From: Sternotherus odoratus
Lineage: Eukaryota; Chordata; Testudines; Kinosternidae
NCBI GenBank assembly: GCA_032164245.1
Contig: JAVMKO010000006.1
Coordinates: forward strand, 105,975,310-106,039,309
DNA: 64,000 bases
Direction: 5' to 3'
A program made the translations under genes and the position numbers. Below are positions 56,383 through 64,000 of this stretch, one piece after another; position 1 is the first letter of the stretch; each line of letters opens with the position of its first letter. The notes beneath the pieces were generated by a model. That model had not been told where the DNA came from. It worked only from the letters and a program-made list of their open reading frames with translations, and ran no database searches.

Positions 56383-59300
56383 TCAGCTAACTTGCCCCAT
56401 GGCGGCAGTGGCACTGCCATCCACCCCCGCGTCCTGGCAGGAGCTCGCCTCAGGCCCCTGGGCCCCGCCTGGGGCAGGGTGGCCGGCTTTGGCGTGGCCG
56501 GCCTGGCCGTGGCAGGCCTTGGCGTGGCTGGCCAGGCGGCTGGAAGTCCGGAAGGCCTGGCCGCAGTCCGGGCAGCGGCGGCCTTTCTTGTCCGAGTGGG
56601 TGCGGAGGTGGTAGGTGAGGGCCAGGAGGTTGTGGAACTCCTTGAGGCAGGCTGGGCAGCGGTAGAGACCGGTGGTGTGGACCTTCTTGTGGTGGAGCAG
56701 GCTGCCAGCGTGGCGGTACGTCCGCTCGCAACGGTCGCACTTGTAGGGGCGCTGGTCCACCAGGCCGTTGGCGCCCGGAGTGGCCCCGGCCTCTGCCTCC
56801 GCCTGGTGCCGCCACAGGTGCTGGACCAAGTCCCGGGAGGCCCGGTAGGCCTTGCCACACTCCGAGCACTCAAAACGCTTCTTAGTGTGGACCCGGCCGT
56901 GGTTCTTGAGGGCCGACGGGGTGGGAAATTGCTTGGGGCAGACCGGGCACTGGAAAGGGCCAAGGGGCGCCGGAGTGACACCCGCTGGGATTTGGGGGCC
57001 AGTGTCAACATGGCCGCCTGAGGCACCAATTGATGCACTGCCCACCTGGCTGCCTGAGGTACCGCCAACATGGCCGCTATCAACGTGGCCCCCTGAGGCA
57101 CGACCAACATGGCCGCCGGAGGCACCAACTGATGCACTGCCAACATGGCTGCTGTCAACATGAGGGCCTGAGGTACCACCAACATGGCCGCCTGAGGTAG
57201 TGCCAAGATGGCCACCGTCCCCGTGGCCACCTGAGGCGTCAACGTGGCTGCCGCCCTGCTCCCTCCGGGAGGCCCGCCATTCTCGTGCTGTCTTGCTCCG
57301 GACAAGGGTACTGCCCTCCACTAGGGGGCGGCCGGGGGAGCTCCTGCTGCCGGGACGCGGCCGGCGCTGGGCATGGATCAGCTGGTGCCTCACCAGCTGC
57401 CTCTGCCATTTGAAGGCTTTGCCGCAGTCAGGGCAGCGGTGGCGCTTGACCTCGAAGTGGATGCGCTGGTGGTTCTTGAGGGCCATGAGGTTCGGGTAGG
57501 CCCGGGGGCAGACGGGGCAGGAGTAATGGCCCGTCTTGTGGCTCTTGCGGTGGTTGAGAAGGCTGCCGGCATGGCGGTAGGTCCGCCCGCATTGCTCGCA
57601 CCGGTAGGGCCGCTCTTCGGGGTCCTTCTTGGGGGCGGCGGGGGGCTCCGAGACTCCGCCGCCGGCGTGGGCCTTGCCTGCTCTCTTGGCGTGAGCCGAC
57701 TTCCTGGAGGCCGCGGAGGGCAGCGGCGGCCTCCTCTCGCGGTGCACCCGCTGGTGGCTGGCCAACTGGTTCTGGAGGCGGAAGGCCTTGGGGCACTGGG
57801 CGCACTTGTAGCGCTTGGTCTCGAAGTGGATGCGGTTGTGGTTCTTCAGGGCCATGAGGTTGTAGAACAGCTTCTGGCAGATGGCGCAGCGGAAGAGGCC
57901 TGTCTTGTGGGTCTGCTTGTGGTTGATCAGGCTGCCCGCGTGCTTGTAGCTCCGGCCGCACTGCTCGCAGCAGAAGGGGCGCTCCGCCGCGGCGCCTTCC
58001 TCCCCGCTGCCGCCACCCTCCTCCTCTTCGGCAACCTCCTCCTCCGGGTGCTGGGCGGCGCAGTGGGCCTCCAGCCCCACCGCCCCCTGGCACAGCTCCC
58101 CACAGACGTCACACACGTGCAGCTTGCTCTCCTCGGCCTCGCTGCCCCCCGGGCCCTGTTTTCCGGGAGCCACGGCCGCCTCTCCTCCCTCCCTGCCGTG
58201 CGGGAGCGCCGGCTCCTTCCCCGCGCCGTCCCCCTTGCCGGCTGGCCGGCCGTCATTCAGCTTACACCTGGGGTGATTCCGGAGATGGTTGCGGTAGGCG
58301 GACAGGTTGGGGTACTGCCGAGAGCAGACGCCACACTGGTAATCTCCCACCTGGTGGGTCTTCTTATGGTTGACCAGGCTCCCGCCGTGCCGGTAGGTTT
58401 TCCCACACTGCCCACAGGCATAGGGACGGCTGTCTGGGGGCGTCGGGCCGGATTTCTGCTCCTCCGGCCGCGGTCCCAGCCGCTGCTGGATGGTGGTGTC
58501 CGCCAGGGCCGCTGCCTTCTCCTCCCGGTGGCCCAGGCTGTGCTCTTCGAGGCTCGCCATGTCGTCGAAGGTCTGCCCGCAGTAGCCACAGATGTGGGAG
58601 AGGAGCAGCTCTTCCTCCCCGCCCCGCTCCTCCGGCCGCCCCTCCGCCTCCTGCTGGAGCCCGGGGAAAGCCGCGTCCTCGCCGGCCTCCGAGCTGCCTT
58701 CCCGCGGCTCCCCCTCCCTGCCGTGAGCCAAGCCGTGATGGCCCTGCAGGTCCATCTCGCCGGGGAAGATCATGCCGCAGAGGCTGCAAAGGAAGGGCCG
58801 CTCCTCCGCGCTGGCGCCCGGCTGCTGGGCCGTGGCGTGGCCGCGGAAGTGGCTCTTCAGGGCCTCCAGGTTTGAGTACTCCTTCGGGCACAGGGAGCAC
58901 TGGTAGATGCCCAGCTGTTGGCCGGCCTTGGGGTCGAGGATTTCGCACGGGTAGGGCTGAGAGTTGGGGCTGCCGGGTGGGGACGCTTCGGCCTCCTCCT
59001 CCTCTTTCAGGTGTTGCCACCCGTTCACCACGCTGCCTCCCCGCAGATGGTAGCTCCGCTGGGGCCCCTCCTCACCCAGCGTCCCTTCCTCTCCCACCCG
59101 GGTACTCTCCGGGCTACCGCGCCCAACATCTCCACTTCCCTCCGGCGGCGTCATGCCGTCAGGGGCGTCTCTGGGCTCCGCCTCCGCCACGCCCCCTTCC
59201 TCTTCCTCCTCCGCCCCCCCGCGGCCCTTCCTCGGCTTCTGGTGGCCACGTAAGTGGCTCTTGAAGGCGGCCACGTTGGAGAAGCGTTTGGCACAGAGCG

Positions 59301-61440
59301 AGCACTCGAAATCCCCCGTCTGGTGCGTCTGCTTGTGGTTGATCAGGCTGCCCGAGTGGCGGTAGGACTTGCCGCAGAGCTCGCAGCTGTACACCCGTCT
59401 GCCCGGCGGCTCCACCTCGCCCTCTCCCGAGCCGGCCTCCCCATCCCCGTGCACCAGGGTGTGGCTCTGCAGACTGCCCAGGTCGGGAAAGATCATCCCG
59501 CAGCAGCCACAGATGTGAGACGTCCCTGGCGCCGGCCCCGCGGCCTCCAACTCCTCCACGTCTCGCTTGATGGCCTGCAGCAGCGCCGCCTCCCGCGTCC
59601 GGACGCTGCCCGGTTCCTCCTCCTCCTTCCCCTCCTGGGGGCTGGGGGTGGCGTCCCCGGGCGTGTGGCGCAGCTGGTGCCACTGGAACTCGGCCTCCTC
59701 CTCAAAGCTCTCCCCGCAGCGGGTGCACGCGTAGCCCCCCCGCTCCTTGCCCCGCGCCGCTCGGAAATGCATGCGGACGTGGTTACGGAGGGCCATCAGG
59801 TTGGAGTACTGCTTAGGGCACAGGGAGCACTGGTAGACGCCCGTCCGGTGGGTGTGCCGGTGGTTGACCAGGCTGCCCCGGTGCCGGTAGGTCCGGCCGC
59901 ACTCCCCGCAGCGGTACGGCCGCTCCTCTGATGCCCCGTCCTCTTCCTCCTCCACGCAACCCGTCTCCTCCTCTTTGAGGGCACCTCCTCCATCCGCTTC
60001 CCCGCGGCCCGGCGGCTCCGTGGCCTTCTGCCCGCCGGCTGGCTCTGCGGGGCTCTGGTCGAGGTGGCAAGCGGCCTCTTCGGGCGCCGGGGGGCAGGTG
60101 TACTGGAGGCCAGGCCGGGAGGCCGGCTTGGATTTGAGGTGTATCCGCAGGTGGTTCTTGAGGGCCGCCAGGTTGAAGAGCTGCTTGCAGCAGACGTTGC
60201 AGCTGTAGACCCCCGTCTGGTGGCTCTTCTTGTGGTTGATGAGGCTGCCGGCATGGCGGTAGGTCCGGCCGCACTCCCCACACCGGTAGGGCCGCGCTTG
60301 GTCTCCCTCTTTACTGCCGGCCTCCCAGGCCCCCTCCGAATCCATCGTGGGTTGGGCCAAGCCAGCCCCATCCTCTTTCTCCTCTTCCTCCTCCTCCTCC
60401 TCTTCCTCTGGGTAGAGGCAGCTGTGGCTCCTCAGCTCCTCCTCATCGGCGAAGCTCCCCCCGCACCTCACGCACAGCTCCCCATCCGGGTTGCCCCGGT
60501 TGCCGCCCCCCGCCTTCGCCCCGTCCTTCAGACTGCAGGGGGCGCCCTCGCCGAAGGCGGCCGCCGGCGGCGGGTAGATGTCCAGCTTGGCCGAAGTCTC
60601 AATGGAGTCCTCCTCCGAGACGCTGCGGTCCGAGCCCTCCGAGGGGGCTCTCCCGGCCCACCGGGCTTTCTCATGGGCCTTCTGGTGGCTGAGCAGCTCG
60701 CCGGGCAGGCGGAAGGCCTTGCAGCACAGCGGGCACTTGTAGGGGCGGTACTCGGAGTGCAGCCGGGAGTGGTTCTTCAGCGCCATGAGGTTGGAGAACT
60801 CCTTGAAGCACACGGCGCACTGGTAGACGCCCAGGGTGTGACTCTGCTTGTGGTTGGTGAGGCTGCCGGCGTGCTTGTAGGCCTTGTCGCACTGGTTGCA
60901 TTTATAGCGCCGCTCCTCGGCCGGCACGCCCGGGGCCTCCTGGCCTTCCTCCGCTTTGCCGGGGAACTCCAGCTGGGAGAAATCCGCCGGCACCACCGAC
61001 TCGGCGATGTATTTCTCCAGGTTGCTCAGCAGCGTCCCGGCGCCGCCGCCCTCCAGCGGGGGGAAAACGTCGGCGTCCGACGAGGAGGAGTCCTGCCCGG
61101 GCTGGAAGTTGTTCTCCCCGTCCTCCTCCTCCTCCTCCTCTCGCTTCCGGCCGTGGGCCGAATGGCGATGGCCGGCCAGCTGGGAGGCGATGCGGAAGCT
61201 GCGGCCGCAGTCCGGGCACCGGTGGCGCCGCTCCTCGGTGTGGATGCGGAGGTGATTCTTCAGGGCCATGGGGTTGGAGAACTCCTTGCGGCACAGCAGG
61301 CAGGTGAAGAGTCCCACCTCGTGGGTGCGCCGGTGGTTCACCAGGCTCCCGGCGTGGCGGTAGCTCCGCTGGCACTGCCCGCATTTGAACGGCCGCTCCT
61401 CCCGCTGCGGCTGGCTCGGCTGGCCGCCGGGCTCTTCCAT
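56383..61440 (-). CDS. ZNF646: ZNF646-like C2H2 zinc-finger protein
   Basis: One uninterrupted 1685-codon frame, start ATG at 61440 and stop TGA at 56385-56383. I count about 31 C2H2 fingers. They run largely in pairs: one of the type YRHAGSLINHKKSH followed by one of the type NLMALKNHLRIH, sometimes with a third finger (RCPDCGKAF). Glu-rich acidic spacers separate the groups. This paired layout, the large single coding exon and the place next to PRSS53 identify ZNF646. Fingers lack the usual TGEKPY linkers, so DNA binding by long finger arrays is uncertain. An unusual Gly/His/Ser-rich spacer (GGHVGGTSG type) lies at about residues 1400-1480. Human ZNF646 is somewhat longer (about 1830 aa from memory). 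Confidence 0.88.
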   Translation of the reverse strand: MEEPGGQPSQPQREERPFKCGQCQRSYRHAGSLVNHRRTHEVGLFTCLLCRKEFSNPMALKNHLRIHTEERRHRCPDCGRSFRIASQLAGHRHSAHGRKREEEEEEDGENNFQPGQDSSSSDADVFPPLEGGGAGTLLSNLEKYIAESVVPADFSQLEFPGKAEEGQEAPGVPAEERRYKCNQCDKAYKHAGSLTNHKQSHTLGVYQCAVCFKEFSNLMALKNHSRLHSEYRPYKCPLCCKAFRLPGELLSHQKAHEKARWAGRAPSEGSDRSVSEEDSIETSAKLDIYPPPAAAFGEGAPCSLKDGAKAGGGNRGNPDGELCVRCGGSFADEEELRSHSCLYPEEEEEEEEEEKEDGAGLAQPTMDSEGAWEAGSKEGDQARPYRCGECGRTYRHAGSLINHKKSHQTGVYSCNVCCKQLFNLAALKNHLRIHLKSKPASRPGLQYTCPPAPEEAACHLDQSPAEPAGGQKATEPPGRGEADGGGALKEEETGCVEEEEDGASEERPYRCGECGRTYRHRGSLVNHRHTHRTGVYQCSLCPKQYSNLMALRNHVRMHFRAARGKERGGYACTRCGESFEEEAEFQWHQLRHTPGDATPSPQEGKEEEEPGSVRTREAALLQAIKRDVEELEAAGPAPGTSHICGCCGMIFPDLGSLQSHTLVHGDGEAGSGEGEVEPPGRRVYSCELCGKSYRHSGSLINHKQTHQTGDFECSLCAKRFSNVAAFKSHLRGHQKPRKGRGGAEEEEEGGVAEAEPRDAPDGMTPPEGSGDVGRGSPESTRVGEEGTLGEEGPQRSYHLRGGSVVNGWQHLKEEEEAEASPPGSPNSQPYPCEILDPKAGQQLGIYQCSLCPKEYSNLEALKSHFRGHATAQQPGASAEERPFLCSLCGMIFPGEMDLQGHHGLAHGREGEPREGSSEAGEDAAFPGLQQEAEGRPEERGGEEELLLSHICGYCGQTFDDMASLEEHSLGHREEKAAALADTTIQQRLGPRPEEQKSGPTPPDSRPYACGQCGKTYRHGGSLVNHKKTHQVGDYQCGVCSRQYPNLSAYRNHLRNHPRCKLNDGRPAGKGDGAGKEPALPHGREGGEAAVAPGKQGPGGSEAEESKLHVCDVCGELCQGAVGLEAHCAAQHPEEEVAEEEEGGGSGEEGAAAERPFCCEQCGRSYKHAGSLINHKQTHKTGLFRCAICQKLFYNLMALKNHNRIHFETKRYKCAQCPKAFRLQNQLASHQRVHRERRPPLPSAASRKSAHAKRAGKAHAGGGVSEPPAAPKKDPEERPYRCEQCGRTYRHAGSLLNHRKSHKTGHYSCPVCPRAYPNLMALKNHQRIHFEVKRHRCPDCGKAFKWQRQLVRHQLIHAQRRPRPGSRSSPGRPLVEGSTLVRSKTAREWRASRREQGGSHVDASGGHGDGGHLGTTSGGHVGGTSGPHVDSSHVGSASVGASGGHVGRASGGHVDSGHVGGTSGSQVGSASIGASGGHVDTGPQIPAGVTPAPLGPFQCPVCPKQFPTPSALKNHGRVHTKKRFECSECGKAYRASRDLVQHLWRHQAEAEAGATPGANGLVDQRPYKCDRCERTYRHAGSLLHHKKVHTTGLYRCPACLKEFHNLLALTYHLRTHSDKKGRRCPDCGQAFRTSSRLASHAKACHGQAGHAKAGHPAPGGAQGPEASSCQDAGVDGSATAAMGQVS

Positions 61441-61601
61441 CGCTCACATCGGACGGCGGGAAGGCACTGTCTCCGCCGGCTTCACCGGGCCGGGCCGGCG
61501 TCCCAGAAAGCTCCGCTTCCGGCCCAACGAGCCTGCATCCCCTCCTGCTTCTTCCTCCTCCTCCTCCTCCTCTGGCTCCTTACGGCATCCCAAGGCGGCA
61601 G
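61441..61601 (-). other. ZNF646-like 5' UTR part of coding exon and its splice acceptor
   Basis: On the minus strand TGTCCCCACAG (61612-61602) precedes CTGCCGCCTTGGGATG, a good acceptor, so the coding exon probably begins at 61601 with a non-coding exon further right. The GC-rich stretch from about 58 to 61.6 kb is CpG-dense. Confidence 0.5.
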
Positions 61602-62260
61602 CTGTGGGGACACGAGCAAGGGAAGAGGGGTTAAAACGCCACCAAATGAGCATCCCCCAGACAAGCCTCACGCCTGGCTGCTACCGGACCCACAGCATCA
61701 TCCTGTCCAGACGAGGGGAAATAACCCCAAGGAGACACAAAAACGAGGAGCAGACAGGGTTATCTTGGGCTATCCAGTTTAACAGCCTGGTGGGTGGAAG
61801 GATATCAGACAGCAAGCGCCACACAGCAGACCCAGGAATAGAACCCAGGAGTCCTGGCTCCCCACCCTCCCCCCTCAAACCTACTCAACCCCACTCCCCT
61901 CCCAGGGCTGGGGAGAGAACCCAGGAGTCCGGTTCTAAATAAAAGCTCCAAGCTGAGCACAGGTTACAAGTGAAACGTGGTCCGCAGGCCTCCTTCCCTG
62001 GCTTCCTCACTTGTGTTATGTTTTGGACGAGTGCTCGGTTTAAGAAAAGCCTGGGGTTGTGGGTCAGGATTGAGGGGCGCTATTAGAGCGGGGGGGGGGG
62101 GGCAGGGCTGGCATCGCAGGGGCCTGTGGAACAAGACTGAGGGGCACTGGCAAAACTGTGCGCCTCCAGGTCAGGGATCTACACCCCTCATGGTCACAAA
62201 CACTCCGTTCTCTCACCAAAGGAACCCGGACTCCTGGGTTCTACCCCCAGCTCTGGGAAA
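61602..62260. other. Non-coding interval upstream of ZNF646-like exon
   Basis: Holds two MIR-head-like units (61835-61935). No first exon was recognised. Confidence 0.45.
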
Positions 62261-62387
62261 GGAGTCAGAGGGGACGACTGGGAGTCAGAGGGGACGACTG
62301 GGAGTCAGAGGGGACGACTGGGAGTCAGAGGGGACGACTGGGAGTCAGAGGGGACGACTGGGAGTCAGAGGGGACGACTGGGAGTCA
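62261..62387 (+). repeat. Perfect 20-bp tandem repeat
   Basis: Six exact copies of GGAGTCAGAGGGGACGACTG and seven bases of a seventh. Confidence 0.98.
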
Positions 62388-62679
62388 ACCTTTTTCTCTC
62401 TGAGCCACTCCCCAACATGCTATAAAAACTTCACAGCCCACCTGTTCCCCACAACTGTTTCTCTGACTATAAAAGCAAGCAGGGCAATTGCCCGGGGTCC
62501 CACGCCACAGAGGGCCACGTGAAGCAAAGCTGCAAAGGCTTCAGCTCTAGGGGGCAGGGCTCGGGGCAGCAGCTTTGTGCCCTGGGCCCCAGGGAGTCTA
62601 ATGCCGGCCCTGCTTGGCAGATCCCTTGAAACCTGCTTGCGGCCCCTCCAGGGAGCCTCCGAACCCTGGTTGAGAACTA

Positions 62680-62795
62680 GGTGGTTAAGAGTTAGGACTC
62701 CTGGGTTCTATACCCTGCTCTGCCAAAGACAGAGAGCAAGTCATTTCCCTTCTCCGTGCCTCAGTTTCCCCATCTCTAAGGGGGGGGGGGGGGAG
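62680..62795 (+). mobile_element. MIR-like SINE
   Basis: GGACTCCTGGGTTCTATACC then GTCATTTCCCTTCTCCGTGC and CTCAGTTTCCCCATCTCTAA, classic MIR order, ending in a poly-G run. Confidence 0.8.
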
Positions 62796-63499
62796 AAACA
62801 GATACCAACTCATGATTAGTAAGGCTATCATTAACAGCCGTAATAACTGGCTTATCCTTGACTAGGACAAGGCTAAACTTAAGGCACGCTGGTTTAATTA
62901 CAGTAATTAGAAAAGTGCCCGACTCCATACTGCCACCTGTAAGGAGGTAAATAAAGCGTTAAATAGAACTCAGACATGCCAGAGAAAAAACACTCAGTGA
63001 ATTCTCACTTAATTTGCAACCTTTGCCCCTAAAAAATATGCACCACCGGCCAGGCCGGGAGCCCTGATTCCCCCTAGCAGGGGTCAGCGCCAAACACACA
63101 GATTTAGGTGACAAGGCAAAATTAACACTGGATCTTTTCTGCCCCCACAAGCAAACATCACCGCTGGCTGGAGATGAAGCACAGAGTTGAAAGCCCTGGA
63201 GAAGAATTTTTGGCAGCATGACACACAGTCTGTTGGGGAACTTGAAGATTTGTGCCTGGTGTGATTTGCTTTCAATAGCCCAGAGATTGGGGAACAACAA
63301 TCTCTCAGGGCCGGTCAACCAGCCGGGGTGGGTGGGTGTTTTCCATTCAGTCACTCTTTAAAATTGGAGCCTTTTCAATAAAACAAGCTTTCAAAGTTTC
63401 TAGCCTCCAAGGTGACTTGATGGTGCTCATAGTGAGGCAGGTAAATTAGGCCGCTCCCCTAAATTTGGCAGAGAAAAAGTCAGCTAGATGCGCTTTTGG

Positions 63500-63720
63500 G
63501 GACAATACATTTCACTCAGCGCGGAGATGCGGCTGCCTCTGGGGTGGGCTAGCAGGGGAAAAGCGGCAGTGATGCAGCACGGGGATGATTTGCCTGGCAC
63601 TGAGATGCTGCCACCTCTGGGGAGGGTCAGCTGGGTAACAGCCAAACAACGATGCTGCCTGGAGATTACTCATCCTGCTTTGCAATGCAGCTGCTTCTAG
63701 GGCGGGACACAGCATATAGG
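63500..63720 (-). repeat. ~65-bp minisatellite, reverse copy
   Basis: Three units of GGAGATGCGGCTGCCTCTGG / GGGTCAGCTGGGTAACAGC, the reverse complement of the family at 33580. Confidence 0.7.
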
Positions 63721-63829
63721 ACATACAATTTTTAGCTAGGGAAGGGCAAGAAACAATTGCATCTAATTTAAAACTGCAGGGAGGGAGGATGGAATTAGCA
63801 AGACTTTTGGGCTCTAACCCCAGCCCTGG

Positions 63830-63990
63830 GAGGAGAGTGGGGGGGTCTAGTGGGTTAGAGCAGGGCTGGGAGCCAGGACTCCTGGGTTCCCAGCTCTGAC
63901 ACACACTCCCTCGGCAGCCCTGGGCAAGTCCCCATCTCTGCGTCACGGTTTCCCCATTCATAAAATGAGAATAACAATCTCCACCCACTT
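63830..63990 (+). mobile_element. MIR-like SINE
   Basis: GTCTAGTGGGTTAGAGCAGG, CCTGGGTTCCCAGCTCTGAC, CTGGGCAAGTCCCCATCTCT, CGGTTTCCCCATTCATAAAA: full MIR order from the tRNA head to the core. Confidence 0.8.
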
Positions 63991-64000
63991 CCTAAGCACA

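Noticed and set aside
57373..58875. 500-codon plus-strand open frame
   Set aside because: It lies entirely opposite the ZNF646-like coding exon and its composition follows the GC-rich repetitive finger codons. It is an antisense shadow.
60064..61782. 572-codon plus-strand open frame
   Set aside because: Also antisense to the ZNF646-like exon, Leu/Ala/Val-rich without domain structure.

Overview
This is vertebrate nuclear DNA, most likely from a turtle. The genes are split by long introns with GT/AG borders. The DNA between exons is full of amniote-type repeats: CR1 LINEs (reverse-transcriptase and endonuclease fragments), MIR-like SINEs, hAT- and mariner-like DNA elements, and at 50359-50557 a tRNA-headed SINE with a CR1-like tail, the architecture of cryptodiran turtle SINEs. 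Nothing bacterial (operons, ribosome binding sites, CRISPR) is present.

Layout. (1) 1-8.1 kb holds three partial copies of the last two coding exons of an RNF112-like gene (RING-type, atlastin/dynamin-like GTPase). Copy 1 keeps the membrane hairpin, copy 2 has lost it by deletion, and copy 3 keeps only the penultimate exon. A decayed retroviral envelope-like fragment lies between copies 1 and 2, and a ~1 kb GATA array follows copy 2. (2) 8.1-15.8 kb is repeat DNA: a CR1 LINE with a mariner-like insertion, an 87-bp minisatellite and a clean hAT element. (3) 15.9-34.0 kb is a complete PRSS53-like gene. I could chain 20 coding exons in frame for 770 aa: signal peptide, active trypsin-fold domain, second domain with a ruined serine motif, then a 195-aa tail built from nine tandem mini-exons of 57-60 bp and a basic last exon. 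(4) 37.0-49.4 kb is a second complete gene of five coding exons, 1916 aa: an N-terminal CARD, a repetitive acidic linker, and a URGCP/very-large-inducible-GTPase body in one 4.7 kb exon. A strong ISRE-like site lies just upstream. (5) 56.4-61.4 kb on the minus strand is a single-exon ORF for a 1685-aa, ~31-finger ZNF646 protein.

PRSS53 and ZNF646 are convergent neighbours in mammals as I remember the human 16p11.2 map. Here the same convergent pair is split by the CARD-GTPase gene, which is bracketed by inverted copies of a 51-bp minisatellite plus unique flank (35.7-36.5 kb and 50.1-50.8 kb). A fragment of the CARD gene's intron 1 also lies inverted beside RNF112-like copy 3. Together these suggest that large-GTPase genes entered this block through repeat-mediated duplication and inversion.

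Minisatellites carrying an AGGGGGCGCT core, close to the CTCF consensus, recur dozens of times, including inside the PRSS53 mini-exon array and in intron 1 of the CARD gene. All family names come from recognising the translated sequence; no database search was possible.
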